The translations under genes and the position numbers were made by a program. From positions 434,001 to 498,000 of the forward strand of contig CAYTMI010000001.1 in the NCBI GenBank assembly GCA_964438865.1: DNA of 64,000 nt. The letters run 5' to 3'. The stretch is from G016234445 sp964438865 (GTDB lineage: Bacteria > Chloroflexota > Dehalococcoidia > Tepidiformales > Tepidiformaceae). Positions 25,391 to 34,419 of the stretch are shown piece after piece. Under the pieces are notes generated by a model, which worked only from the letters and a program-made list of their open reading frames with translations, ran no database searches and was not told the DNA's origin. How positions within the stretch are numbered: position 1 is the first letter of the stretch; each line of letters opens with the position of its first letter.

Positions 25391-27613
25391 ATGCGTAACA
25401 CGGGTTCCCGTGCGAGGCGCTTTCTCGCACTCCTGGCCACCGCGCTCGCCATCATCACGTTAGCCTTGACGCTCGGCCCTGACCGCGGCACCCAGGCCGT
25501 CGGTCCCGCCGGTCCCAACAGGGTGGTCGTCCCCGCAGTTGCCAACGGCGGTAGCGGGCCCCCGGAGTCCGCAGCCGAGGCCGCCGCACGCCTCGCACAG
25601 AGCCTCGTCCATCCCCCGAGCCTCCTCGAGGGCGTCCATGCGGTGGAAGAGGCGCTGAGCCGGGCAGGCGTCGCGAGCGGAACGTTCGACCAGATCCTGG
25701 TACCGGCGCGCTATCCGGTGACCCCTGAGGTCGATCTCCCCGTGGGAGTCCTCAACCTCGCGCTCGAAGCCAACGGGGGCACGCTCTTTCGCATGACCGC
25801 GGCCGAGCTTGGCGCAATGTTCGCCGATTTCGGATGGCCCTTCGCCACCAGCTCCTCGTCCGGGGAGCAAGTCGTAGCCATGCTGGCCGCGTTGGTCCAG
25901 GGCGCCCGCGAGGCCCCGAACGACCCCGCCAGCTTCGGCCCGCTCCTCCTGGGCGAACTGACGCAGCTCAAAGACCCGCCGTTCGACCTCACCGTGGACG
26001 GACTCGCCCCGGAGGATGTCCGCCTCAGCCTGCTGGACCTGAAGCTGATCACTTCTCTCTTCGACCGCGTGTCTATCAAGTCCGTGGCTCCGGCCTCCGC
26101 AGCGGTCTTCGCCGCAGCCAACGAGCCTTGCACCGACGCGAAGAAGTGGATCTCGGGAGCCACCGGCCCGTTCGGGGGGCAGATCTACGGCCTCTCGACG
26201 AGCCAGACGGGCCCCGGCCTTGTCGATAAGGGACTGGAGGCAGCCGGCGTCTCGAAGGCGAACACGGCGGCCGCGGGCGCGGCGCTGGGCGTGGTCTCCA
26301 TCGCGGCCAAGCTCTGGAAGCTGCTCGAGTTCTACTCCAACGCGAAGATCAGCGTGACGCCCGACGACGCCAGCAAGATCACGCACAAGTGGCTGGACAC
26401 GGAAGCCCTGCAACTGAGGCTCTTCAAGGGGACGGTAGGTGTAAGTGAGGAGGACTGGAAGGAGTACGTGGACAGCTTCTCCAACATCTCCCAGGAGACC
26501 AACAAATCTATTCGCGACTGCCTCAACGAATTCGGGCTGAGCGTCCCGGCGGACCTCGGCGACATCATCAAGGACGCCGAGAACTGGAAGGTCGACTGGT
26601 ATGTAAAGAGCGGGAAGAACTCCCGAGGCGTCCCGAACGCCTGGTGGACCGACACCAGCCAGCCCGATCGGGGTACGGTGCACGGGCTCAAAGCAGCCTG
26701 GCAGACGAGCCCCACGAAAGTCTCCGACTACTCCGCCGCAACCAGCTTCGTCGTCGATATCGGCACCGAGCTCGAGACAGACCATCCCTCGCCACAGAAG
26801 CTGGACAACGTGGACGTCTGCGGCGACGTCATCGCCGCGAGCCCGCCGAGCCTATCCACGTTCTTCGGCGCCACCACGGGGATCATCGGGCTGGTCGACG
26901 CCATCACCGAGTTGGCGGCCGGCTGGCTCCAAACCGTGGCGCCGCCCAGCTCCTGCGCCGTCATCGGCGTCACCTGGCACGAATCTTGCCCGGGCCTGAG
27001 TGCGCAGTCGCAAGCGGCGCTACAGGTCGCTGCCGCCGCTGCCGGGGACCCCGAGCCGCTTCCCTGCGAGTGGACGGGGACCATGAACGGCACGGTGAGC
27101 GAGACGACGGCGAACGGCTTCTACTCCCAGGATTGGCAGGGACGGGGAACGGTCAAGTTCAGGTTGAAGAGCGTCAGCAACTGTCCCGGTTGCTCGCCGC
27201 CGAGCACGACCTACAACTACGAGCTCGTGGAAGGCTCCGCTGCCTGGCAGTCTTCCGGGCATTGGGGTGGGTCTTGCACCTACGACCGGTCTGGCACCGA
27301 TCCGCTCGCCTATACCAGTTTCCGGTTCACGTGGAACGGCGCCGGCCCCTGGGAGTATTCGGGCGGCGCAATCGTGGCAATGGCCGATCGGAGCGCCTGC
27401 AGCGGACCCAACAATGCGGCTCCGATCTGGAACGAACTCTGGCTCTACTGCTACCCGGAAATCGAGACGTACTCGGGAAGCGGGTCTATCACCGGATCCT
27501 GCACCAGGACGCGAACGAATCTGCTGGGTGACAGCACCACCGAGTCATACAACTGGCAGTTCACTGGCGGCGCGTGCCTGCCCAAGCCTGAAACACCGGT
27601 GTGCGGCCCGTAG
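25391..27613 (+). CDS. Large secreted protein of unknown function
   Basis: Protein of 740 aa. Arg-rich start then hydrophobic FLALLATALAIITLALTL (residues 11-28), a signal peptide or N-terminal anchor. The middle is mostly alpha-helical (Ala/Glu/Leu-rich, residues 60-330) with a hydrophobic Ala/Gly stretch AAAGAALGVVSIAAKLWKLL. The last 200 residues are Cys-, Trp- and Gly-rich beta structure (CEWTGTMNGTVSE, SNCPGCSPPSTTYNY, SITGSCTRTRTN) and probably disulfide bonded. No known domain is recognised. Codon use is less Arg-rich than its neighbours, but GC content remains high. Confidence 0.82.
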   Translation: MRNTGSRARRFLALLATALAIITLALTLGPDRGTQAVGPAGPNRVVVPAVANGGSGPPESAAEAAARLAQSLVHPPSLLEGVHAVEEALSRAGVASGTFDQILVPARYPVTPEVDLPVGVLNLALEANGGTLFRMTAAELGAMFADFGWPFATSSSSGEQVVAMLAALVQGAREAPNDPASFGPLLLGELTQLKDPPFDLTVDGLAPEDVRLSLLDLKLITSLFDRVSIKSVAPASAAVFAAANEPCTDAKKWISGATGPFGGQIYGLSTSQTGPGLVDKGLEAAGVSKANTAAAGAALGVVSIAAKLWKLLEFYSNAKISVTPDDASKITHKWLDTEALQLRLFKGTVGVSEEDWKEYVDSFSNISQETNKSIRDCLNEFGLSVPADLGDIIKDAENWKVDWYVKSGKNSRGVPNAWWTDTSQPDRGTVHGLKAAWQTSPTKVSDYSAATSFVVDIGTELETDHPSPQKLDNVDVCGDVIAASPPSLSTFFGATTGIIGLVDAITELAAGWLQTVAPPSSCAVIGVTWHESCPGLSAQSQAALQVAAAAAGDPEPLPCEWTGTMNGTVSETTANGFYSQDWQGRGTVKFRLKSVSNCPGCSPPSTTYNYELVEGSAAWQSSGHWGGSCTYDRSGTDPLAYTSFRFTWNGAGPWEYSGGAIVAMADRSACSGPNNAAPIWNELWLYCYPEIETYSGSGSITGSCTRTRTNLLGDSTTESYNWQFTGGACLPKPETPVCGP

Positions 27614-27703
27614 CCGCCGTTTCAACTCATCAGGGTCGCGGTCGCGCGCGGGCTGAACGAGGGCCAGGGCAAGCCGCCCCGCTCTTTGCGCGCGTCCTCG
27701 CTC

Positions 27704-28993
27704 CTACTCGTACTGGCCCGCGAGGTCGCGCTTCCCCTGGTCGCTGGCGAGCGCGGCGTGGTTCAGGATGTTGCGGCCCATGGACGAAACCTGCTCCTGC
27801 GATCGGGCGCGGTACACCTTCGCGCGCAGGGCATGGGCTTCCTTCGAAGCCGGCCGGGAGATGACCGCGAACTCCACCAGGTGGCAGGCGAGTCGGTGGT
27901 CGCCGGCCTTCGTCAACTCCTCCACCCGCGCGAGGACGCGGTCCAGCCCGCCGGCGAGGGCCACCCACTCCTTCGCCTGCTCGGCGCGCGGGGCCGGGAG
28001 GAGGTTGTCGGGTTCGCCGTCGTACCAGCCGCCATACAGCCGCCAGACGTTCCGGACGATGAACTGGGGGTCGTCGTAGACCCCGTGGAGGTAGGGCTTG
28101 TCCAGCAAATGCTCCGGGAACTGGACTTCGTGGAGGATGCGGTCGAGCGTCGTGCCGGTGTTCATCAGCGCCAGCACCTGCCCTTCGATCGAGTCCAGGA
28201 GGTCGGCGGTGTCGGTGAGCGCGGCCTGGATGCGGTCGGCCCCGAAGATGGGGAGCCCGTGTCCGGGAATCATGAGCTCCGGCCCGAGGGCGGCCATCTG
28301 GCGGAGGGCGGCAGCCCATTCGCCGACGTAGCGCTGGACCTTCTGCGGGTTCCCGGCGTTGGGCACGGCCCAGATGAAGAGGTCGCCGGGGGCAAGGAGC
28401 TTCTTCTCCGGCACCCACGTCCAGGTGGCGTCGTCGGTTTCGCCGCGGGCGTGGCGAAGCTGGAAGGTGAGTTCGCCTTCGCGGAAGGTGATGGCGTCGC
28501 GGTAGGCCACGTCGGGGTAGCGGTACTGGTCGGGCCAGCGGAAGCGTTCGAGCGGGATGGCGAACTGGCGGACGTTGATCGCCGTGTTCCAGCCGAGGGT
28601 GCGCTTGTAGCGGTCGAAGTTCCAGGCGAGGTCTTCGTGGCCATAGACGAGCGGCCGGGACCAGCGCTTCTCCGCCGCCTCCTGTTCGAATGGCCCCACG
28701 CCGAAGATGTGGTCGACGTGGTGGTGCGAAAAGACGGCGGCTGCCAGGCGCGTATCGGGCCGCCAGGCGCGGACGGCGGCGTGGAGCGCGGCCGTGTCCT
28801 GGAGCGAGCCGGTGTCGAGCATGACGAGTCCGTCGCCGGTGTCTATGGTGTTAGCGCTGGCGATGCCCTTGTAATAGAGGATGCCGGGGGCGATCTCCTG
28901 GGCGTCGGGGAAGCGGGCGCCGACGGGATGGACCTCGTGCGTGGTCTTGCTGCCGTTCCAGAGGGCTTCGGAGAGTTCGCGGATGTCGGACAT
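27704..28993 (-). CDS. Metallo-beta-lactamase fold protein of the alkyl-sulfatase type
   Basis: MBL-fold hydrolase of 429 aa. The zinc motif VFSHHHVDHIFGV (HxHxDH) is near residue 95, with a second His in LRHARGETDDATWTWV and another in IPGHGLPIFG. The region from about residue 285 (YGGWYDGEPDNLLPA) to the end (CHLVEFAVISRP) matches the dimerisation domain of SdsA1-type alkyl sulfatases. It may hydrolyse sulfate or other esters of long-chain alcohols. No signal peptide is seen. A TAGAAT (29030-29035, minus strand) lies about 37 nt upstream, next to one of the palindromes shared with the divergent Fic gene. Confidence 0.9.
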   Translation of the reverse strand: MSDIRELSEALWNGSKTTHEVHPVGARFPDAQEIAPGILYYKGIASANTIDTGDGLVMLDTGSLQDTAALHAAVRAWRPDTRLAAAVFSHHHVDHIFGVGPFEQEAAEKRWSRPLVYGHEDLAWNFDRYKRTLGWNTAINVRQFAIPLERFRWPDQYRYPDVAYRDAITFREGELTFQLRHARGETDDATWTWVPEKKLLAPGDLFIWAVPNAGNPQKVQRYVGEWAAALRQMAALGPELMIPGHGLPIFGADRIQAALTDTADLLDSIEGQVLALMNTGTTLDRILHEVQFPEHLLDKPYLHGVYDDPQFIVRNVWRLYGGWYDGEPDNLLPAPRAEQAKEWVALAGGLDRVLARVEELTKAGDHRLACHLVEFAVISRPASKEAHALRAKVYRARSQEQVSSMGRNILNHAALASDQGKRDLAGQYE

Positions 28994-29029
28994 GGTGGCG
29001 CTCCAGGGCCGCGGAGGGGCGGCGGAGCA

Positions 29030-29035
29030 ATTCTA
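29030..29035 (-). promoter_or_regulatory. -10 box for the alkyl-sulfatase-type gene
   Basis: TAGAAT on the minus strand, 37 nt before the ATG at 28993. The -35 region falls inside the AAAAG-N9-CTTTT element at 29045-29063, so a protein bound there could repress this gene. Confidence 0.4.
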
Positions 29036-29044
29036 GCCGCGATG

Positions 29045-29063
29045 AAAAGTAGAGGGGGCTTTT
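29045..29063. promoter_or_regulatory. Operator-like palindrome AAAAG-N9-CTTTT, copy 1
   Basis: Inverted AAAAG/CTTTT arms with a 9-nt purine-rich spacer. A second copy with the same spacing begins 41 bp downstream, close to four helical turns, which suggests a cooperative binding site between the divergent hydrolase and Fic genes. Confidence 0.5.
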
Positions 29064-29085
29064 AAGTTAGGGTAGCGGAAATCAT

Positions 29086-29104
29086 AAAAGCAAAGAGGAC
29101 TTTT
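29086..29104. promoter_or_regulatory. Operator-like palindrome AAAAG-N9-CTTTT, copy 2
   Basis: Second copy of the element at 29045, with AAAAG at 29086-29090 and CTTTT at 29100-29104. It lies 62 bp before the preferred Fic start. Confidence 0.5.
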
Positions 29105-29166
29105 AACGCGTGACAGAGTTTCTCTGGGAGCTTTTCAGGAAGAGGCCGCTGAATCATAATTATTCC

Positions 29167-30354
29167 ATGGATCCTTCAGTGTTCTCGAACCCATCCGGGC
29201 GGCTGGTTCCCGGCCGTTCGCCGAGCGGCCGGGACTACTGGAGCTTCATCCCCGGTGACTTGCCTCCGCGGCTGTCGCCTGCCGACCTTGGTGGTCTCGT
29301 CGCCCTCATTTCGGAAGCGAACCTCGCTCTCGGCCGCCTGGACGGAGTGGGCCAGATCCTTCCCAACCCGGACCTCCTGGTGCGGCCCTACATGCGTCGC
29401 GAGGCTGTGCTGAGCTCGCGCATTGAGGGGACCAGGACCTCATTCGCGGAACTGGTCGCCTTCGAAGCGGCGCAGCGATCTCCGGACGAACTGGATGCCC
29501 GTGAAGTCCTCAACTACGTTGTCGCGCTCGACTCAGGACTGCGGGAGGTCCAGCGGGCAGGCATCACGCCGGACCTGGTGCGCGACCTCCACCGCCGGCT
29601 GATGCTTGGGAGCCGTGGAGCAGCGTTTAGCACGCCGGGGGAATTTCGCCACGTCCAGAATCACATTGGGGAGACAAGCGATCCCGCGGACGCCAGGTTC
29701 GTCCCGCCCCCGCCGGATGAAATGGAGACGGCCATGGCGGGGCTGTTCGCCTACTTGCACGCGCCGGAACCGGGAACTCCGGTGCTGGTGCAGGCGGCGT
29801 GGATGCATTACCAGTTCGAGACGATCCACCCATTCCTCGACGGCAATGGCAGGGTGGGCAGGCTGCTAATCCCGCTCCTCCTGGCCTGGCGGCGGCAGCT
29901 CAGCCAACCGCTACTCTACCTCAGCGCCTTCTTCGAACGGCGGCGAGGCGCTTACTACGACCACCTGCTTGGGGTCAGTTCCCGCAGCGAATGGACGGCG
30001 TGGCTCGCCTTTTTCCTGGAAGGTGTCGTCGAACAGTCCACGCGCGCCACGGATCTCGCACAACTCATCATTGCGATCGGCCAGGAGTGGCACCAGCGGC
30101 TCACCGATGTCAGGGCATCCCAAACGGCCCATCGTCTTGTCGATCTTGTGCACGCGCATATGGCGATTGACGCCCCGACCGTCGCACGCATGCTGGAGGT
30201 CAAGCCCCCGGCGGCCTACAGCGCAATCTCCACTCTGGAGCGAGCGGGGATCCTCGAGGAGTACACCGGCCGCGCCTGGGGAAGGCTCTGGATGGCGCAG
30301 GAACTCCGCGAACTGATCGAAACCCCACGACCTGCGGCGACCGCGCCACGATGA
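29167..30354 (+). CDS. Fic family protein with C-terminal winged helix
   Basis: Probable AMP-transferase of 395 aa. The Fic N-terminal domain has LPNPDLLVRPYMRREAVLSS; the SSRIEG sequence (S-x3-E-G, near residue 82) is the class II auto-inhibitory motif. The catalytic motif is HPFLDGNGRVGR, complete with His, Asn and both Arg. The C-terminus (HAHMAIDAPTVARMLEVKPPAAYSAISTLERAGILEEYTG) is a winged-helix DNA-binding domain, so the protein may repress its own gene. The ATG at 29167 fits family starts; a GTG at 29110 would add 19 residues. Both flanks are strikingly AT-rich for this genome and carry AAAG/CTTT palindromes, suggesting acquisition as a cassette. Confidence 0.9.
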   Translation: MDPSVFSNPSGRLVPGRSPSGRDYWSFIPGDLPPRLSPADLGGLVALISEANLALGRLDGVGQILPNPDLLVRPYMRREAVLSSRIEGTRTSFAELVAFEAAQRSPDELDAREVLNYVVALDSGLREVQRAGITPDLVRDLHRRLMLGSRGAAFSTPGEFRHVQNHIGETSDPADARFVPPPPDEMETAMAGLFAYLHAPEPGTPVLVQAAWMHYQFETIHPFLDGNGRVGRLLIPLLLAWRRQLSQPLLYLSAFFERRRGAYYDHLLGVSSRSEWTAWLAFFLEGVVEQSTRATDLAQLIIAIGQEWHQRLTDVRASQTAHRLVDLVHAHMAIDAPTVARMLEVKPPAAYSAISTLERAGILEEYTGRAWGRLWMAQELRELIETPRPAATAPR

Positions 30355-30375
30355 AAGGTTTTGCCAGTTTCCTTT
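30354..30375. repeat. Inverted repeat AAAGG-N12-CCTTT at the end of the Fic gene
   Basis: Arms AAAGG (30354-30358) and CCTTT (30371-30375) start inside the TGA stop codon. They use the same AAAG/CTTT vocabulary as the elements upstream of Fic. Confidence 0.4.
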
Positions 30376-30392
30376 AATTGCTGAGGCTGGGT

Positions 30393-30408
30393 TGAAAGTT
30401 TCCTTTCA
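30393..30408. repeat. Perfect inverted repeat TGAAAG-N4-CTTTCA after the Fic gene
   Basis: Perfect 6-bp arms with a TTTC centre, in the AT-rich gap between Fic and the CoA-transferase gene. It may be a terminator or a further binding site of the Fic winged helix. Confidence 0.45.
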
Positions 30409-30450
30409 TTCGATCACGAGTCCTCGCAGTTGCGAGGTCGCCCACGTCCC

Positions 30451-32892
30451 CTACGTCAGGATTCCCGCGGCCGCGAACTCCACGACTTCGTCCTCGCTGT
30501 AGCCGAGGATGTCCCGGAGGACGTGTTCGGTGTGTTCGCCGAGGCAGGGGGCGGCCGACCGCAGCCTGCCCGGCGTCGCCGAGAACTTCGTCACCAGGCC
30601 GTCGTAGGGACTTGGGCCCATCACGCCGTGGTCGAGGGTGACGAAGTGCCCGCGGTGGCTGAGCTGCGGGTCGGTGTAGAGGTCGGTCGGGCGCAGCACT
30701 ACGTAGGCTGGGACCCCGGCGTCGCGGAGGCGGCTGGCGAAGGCGAACGGCTCCTGGTCCGCCGCCCACTGGCGAAGGGTCGCATCGATCGCGTCGCGCC
30801 GCGCGAGCCGGCCGCTGTAGCTGTCGAACTCGGTGCCGGCGAAGGCGTCGAGAGGCGCGACCGAGCGGAGCGCCTGCCACTGTCCCAGGGTCTCGACCGC
30901 GATGGCGACGTAGCGCTCCTTGCCCGCGGTCGCGTAGACGCCGTGGGGGCAGGCGCGGTCGGAGTCGTGGCCGGCGGGACCGTGGTCGCGGCCGTTCACG
31001 GTGTAGTCGAGGATGAGGGGTTCGATGAAATGGATGGCGGCTTCGACCTGGCCGAGGTCGATGTACTGCCCGAGCCCGCTCTTGCGGCGTTCGAGGATGG
31101 CGGAGCCGAGGGCGGCGATTCCGTACCGCGGGGCGATGAAGTCGGTGTAGGCGCCCCATGTCCCCGCGGGCGGCCGGTCGGGCCAGCCGGTGAGGCCGTG
31201 TGGCCCCGCGAGCCCCGCGCCCTGCCCGCCGAAGCCACCATAGGTGCGTTCGGGGCCGGTCTGCCCCCGGAGGCAGGTGCTCACGTAGATCAGGTCGGGG
31301 CGCCCTTTGCTCACCGACGCGTAGTCGAGGCCGGCCCGCTGCATCGTCCCCGGGGTGAAGCTCTCGACGACGACATCGGCCCAGTCGATCAGGCGGTGGG
31401 CGATGGCCTGGCCGCCCCCGGTGGCGATGTTGAGGGCGAGCCCGAGCTTGGACGTGTTGAAGTTCGCCATGAACTGGCTGCGGTCGATGCCGGCGACGCC
31501 GTCCTTGAAGGCGCCCCCGAGGCGGAGGATGTCCGGCCGGGTCGCCGATTCGACGTGGATCGCGGTGGCGCCGTGGTCCGCGAGCGCCTTGCTGGTCATC
31601 GGGCCAACCCCAACCCAGGCGAAGTCGGCGACGCGGATGCCTTCGAAAGCAGCGGTGCGCGGGCGGCCCTGCACTGCGGCGGGCATCGGCTTTGGTGGGG
31701 CGTCGAGCAGTGCCTGGCCCTCGCCCAGCCGTGGCGCGGGGCGTTCGACGACGGCCGGGGTGCGCGACATCCGCACGAACAGCCCCGGGTGCTCGCGTCC
31801 CCCGATCGTCCGCCAGTAGTCGCGCGCTTCGAGTTGGGGGTCCGAGGCGATGTCGCCGGGCGTGTACACGGGGGCGAGGAGGATGTCGTCGCGGACGGCG
31901 CGGGCGTAGAGGTCGCGCTTGGTCTTCGTCGTGAAGAAGGCGGCGACGGCCTCGAAGACCGCGAGGACCTCGTCGGTGGTCAGCCGGCCTTCGAGGATGT
32001 CGGCGCTCCAGGTGAGCCAACTGCGCCCGGAGAGCGCCGGGTCGAGCGCGTCTTCGGCTTCGAGCCAGCGGGCGATGCGGTCGAAGGTTCGCGCCCCCAT
32101 GCCGCCGAGGCCGATGGGGCAGATGACGAAGCCATCGGCGCAGGCCCAGTTGTTGCGCGGAGCCACGCCGGGGACGACCTCGGCCGGCGGTCCGGCGCGG
32201 TCCTCCCCCTGGCCGGGAGGGTCGCCGCCGGTGTTCGGGGGGAAGCCGGCAGCGTTCATCAGAGTCCAGACCATCGCCGGCTGGGCGGCCACATCCAGGT
32301 ACTGCCCGAGGCCGGAAGCGGCGCGTTCGTTCAGGGCGAAGACTGCGTCGGCGGCGGCCTGGGCGCCGGCATGGAAGAAGGCCTGGGGGTAGCCAACCGG
32401 GACCGGCGGACGGTCGCGGTCGCCCTGGAGGCCGAGCAGCCCCCCTGCTGCTTCGATGGTGAGATCGGTCGCCGGGGCGTTGGCCATGGGGCCGTCCTGG
32501 CCGAAGGGGCTGACCGACACGTAGATGAGCGCCGGGTTCAGGGCGGCGAGGTCCCCATAGCCCAGTCCCAGTTCGGCCATCCTCCCGGGGGCGAAGGACT
32601 CCACGAGGATGTCGGCCCCGGCGGCGAGACGCTTCACCGCCTCGCGGCCTTCGGGGGTGGCGACGTCGAGGACGACGCTGCGTTTGCCAAGGCCGACCGC
32701 GGCCCAGTAGAGCGACGCTTCGGGGTCGCCTTCGCGGTCGTGGTCGAACGGCGGAACGCGGCGGGCAGCAGCGCCCCCGGGGGGTTCGACCTTGATGACT
32801 TCGGCGCCGAGGTCCGCGAGGAGGCGGCCGGCAAGCTCCGCCCGCGTGTCGGCGAGGTCCACGACGCGGATCCCGGTCAGCGGTGGGGTCAA
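30451..32892 (-). CDS. Double-length family III CoA-transferase (CaiB/BaiF, two fused units)
   Basis: Cytoplasmic CoA-transferase of 813 aa, twice the usual 400. Unit 1 (about residues 1-380) starts LTGIRVVDLADTRAELAGRLLADLGAEVIKVE and has GLGQYLDVAAQPA with the catalytic Asp position. Unit 2 (about 420-813) starts AAFEGIRVADFAWVGVGPMTSKALADHG and has GLGQYIDLGQVEA. Both keep the Asp, so both active sites may work. The start is TTG at 32892 with GAGG 7 nt upstream. Substrates cannot be read off; neighbours in the window include acyl-CoA dehydrogenases and a thiolase-like gene. An AT-rich gap separates it from Fic. Confidence 0.93.
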   Translation of the reverse strand: MTPPLTGIRVVDLADTRAELAGRLLADLGAEVIKVEPPGGAAARRVPPFDHDREGDPEASLYWAAVGLGKRSVVLDVATPEGREAVKRLAAGADILVESFAPGRMAELGLGYGDLAALNPALIYVSVSPFGQDGPMANAPATDLTIEAAGGLLGLQGDRDRPPVPVGYPQAFFHAGAQAAADAVFALNERAASGLGQYLDVAAQPAMVWTLMNAAGFPPNTGGDPPGQGEDRAGPPAEVVPGVAPRNNWACADGFVICPIGLGGMGARTFDRIARWLEAEDALDPALSGRSWLTWSADILEGRLTTDEVLAVFEAVAAFFTTKTKRDLYARAVRDDILLAPVYTPGDIASDPQLEARDYWRTIGGREHPGLFVRMSRTPAVVERPAPRLGEGQALLDAPPKPMPAAVQGRPRTAAFEGIRVADFAWVGVGPMTSKALADHGATAIHVESATRPDILRLGGAFKDGVAGIDRSQFMANFNTSKLGLALNIATGGGQAIAHRLIDWADVVVESFTPGTMQRAGLDYASVSKGRPDLIYVSTCLRGQTGPERTYGGFGGQGAGLAGPHGLTGWPDRPPAGTWGAYTDFIAPRYGIAALGSAILERRKSGLGQYIDLGQVEAAIHFIEPLILDYTVNGRDHGPAGHDSDRACPHGVYATAGKERYVAIAVETLGQWQALRSVAPLDAFAGTEFDSYSGRLARRDAIDATLRQWAADQEPFAFASRLRDAGVPAYVVLRPTDLYTDPQLSHRGHFVTLDHGVMGPSPYDGLVTKFSATPGRLRSAAPCLGEHTEHVLRDILGYSEDEVVEFAAAGILT

Positions 32893-33012
32893 GCGGGTGC
32901 CTCGAAGGAGTGGTCTTGGCGGCAGGCGCCGGGGCTAAAGCCTACACGGCTCCCGCAACTGCGGCACGTCTCCACTGGCCGCGGTGTCCGGGACACCGTG
33001 CAGGCCTTCCCG

Positions 33013-33018
33013 TAGACT
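33013..33018 (+). promoter_or_regulatory. -10 box of a leaderless lipoprotein gene
   Basis: TAGACT ends 6 nt before the ATG at 33025; no Shine-Dalgarno is present. Confidence 0.55.
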
Positions 33019-33024
33019 GGCGCG

Positions 33025-33855
33025 ATGCTGAAACGCTCGCCTCCGGCTATCTCCGCCTCGCTGGCGGCCGTCCTCCTTGCGCTGGCGGCGGCAGCGTGCG
33101 GGGATGGCAGCGACGAGCCTTCGCCCACGGCCCAGCCCTCGTCCGCGGCCTCGCCCACGGCTGTCGCCACCGCGAGCACGTCGCCGGGCGCCAGTCCCAC
33201 CGCCGTGTCGTTTCCGGCCGGGCCTTCGCCCCGCGTGCTTTGGATGATCGAAGAGCGGAGCGGGGCGACGACGACCATCCGCCTCGCCACCGACGTCCCC
33301 ACGCTGGTCCAGTTGACCGCGTTCGCGGGGGTTGGCCAGGACGCGGGCTTCCCGGCGCAAACCACCACCTCGGCGGGGACGCTGCACATCATCTCGGCGC
33401 CCGCCGCGCCGAAGGACGTGGCCTACACGGTCGAAGTGCGCGACGCCGCCGGCAAGAAGGCGACGGCGACGCTTGAGTCCGGGGTGATCGTCGGCACCCA
33501 GTTCTGGTTGCGCGGGGCCGATTCCCCGAAGCTGACGATGCTTGCGAACCGCGGCGCCGACGTCGCCTGGACGAACCTGCGCCCCGCGCCCAACGAAACG
33601 ACGCAGGCCGGGATCGTGCTTCTGGCCCGGCCCGTCGGCTGCAACGCCGCCCAGGCCGGCTGCGCCTACACGCCGGTGAGCACCTCCAACGAGGCGGCCC
33701 CCGCCGCGGGCGGTGACCCGGCGGTCGAGCGCCACGCTCTGAGCCTGACCTTCCCCGACTCCGCCCACGACTACATGCTGGTCCTCGCCGGGCGGCTGGC
33801 GAATGGCACGGCGGCGTTCTACATGTTCGACGTCAAGGCGGGCGCGCTGAAGTAG
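33025..33855 (+). CDS. Lipoprotein of unknown function
   Basis: Lipoprotein of 276 aa. Signal peptide SLAAVLLALAAAAC with the lipobox Cys near residue 24, then an Asp/Ser/Thr/Pro/Ala linker to about residue 65. The folded part is beta-rich with Ig-like or fibronectin-like strands (TTIRLATDVPTLVQLTAF, YTVEVRDAAGKKATATLESG) and two Cys (VGCNAAQAGCAY) that may pair. No known family is recognised. Convergent with the flavin reductase gene. Confidence 0.85.
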   Translation: MLKRSPPAISASLAAVLLALAAAACGDGSDEPSPTAQPSSAASPTAVATASTSPGASPTAVSFPAGPSPRVLWMIEERSGATTTIRLATDVPTLVQLTAFAGVGQDAGFPAQTTTSAGTLHIISAPAAPKDVAYTVEVRDAAGKKATATLESGVIVGTQFWLRGADSPKLTMLANRGADVAWTNLRPAPNETTQAGIVLLARPVGCNAAQAGCAYTPVSTSNEAAPAAGGDPAVERHALSLTFPDSAHDYMLVLAGRLANGTAAFYMFDVKAGALK

Positions 33856-33879
33856 GGCGCCCGCCCGGGGCCGGCAGTC

Positions 33880-34356
33880 TCAGCCGCCGTAGTTGACGCC
33901 GCACTCCTTGAGGGTCAGGGCATCGCGCGAATCGCGGACGCCAGCGCCGATGACCTGGCCGACGACGATCGCGTGGTCGCCCCCGGCGACGATCTCGGTG
34001 ACTTCGCATTCGAACCATGCCGGGGCGTCCATGAGGATCGGGGCGCCGGTGGTCCCGGTTTCGAAGTCGTAGCCGGCGATCTTGCCGCCTTCGGGGGTGA
34101 CGTGCTTGAAGAAGGCGAAGGCGACGTCCTTCTGGCCGCTGGCGAGGACGCTCACGGCGAACTTGCGGGTGCTTTCGATGAGAGCGTAGGCGCCGGAGTC
34201 CTTCTTGACGCCGACCGCGACGAGGGGCGGGGCGAAGGACGCCTGGGTGACCCAGTTGACGGTTGAGATGGTGGCTTCGTTGCCGGTGCCAACGCCGAGC
34301 CCGAAGAGCCCGTAGGGGATCATCCGGAGCGCGGTCTTCTTTGCCTGTTCATCCAT
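33880..34356 (-). CDS. Flavin reductase-like FMN-binding protein
   Basis: Protein of 158 aa in the flavin reductase-like family (split-barrel FMN fold). MIPYGLFGLGVGTGNEATISTVNWVTQASFAPPLVAVGV matches the family N-terminus, followed by FAVSVLASGQKDVAFAFFKH and APAWFECEVTEIVAGGDHAIVVGQV. It probably reduces FMN with NAD(P)H, perhaps for a partner monooxygenase. AGGAGG stands 10 nt before the ATG at 34356; a longer frame to 34539 runs through tandem repeats and is rejected. Confidence 0.9.
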   Translation of the reverse strand: MDEQAKKTALRMIPYGLFGLGVGTGNEATISTVNWVTQASFAPPLVAVGVKKDSGAYALIESTRKFAVSVLASGQKDVAFAFFKHVTPEGGKIAGYDFETGTTGAPILMDAPAWFECEVTEIVAGGDHAIVVGQVIGAGVRDSRDALTLKECGVNYGG

Positions 34357-34419
34357 GGTTTGGTGCCTCCTGTGGGTGAAGGGATTGTAGGGCGGTGGGC
34401 GAGGCCCGGCTACGAGGTG

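Noticed and set aside
30430..33015. 861-codon plus-strand frame opposite the CoA-transferase
   Set aside because: Same reason: antisense to a clear two-unit CoA-transferase; no recognisable motif.
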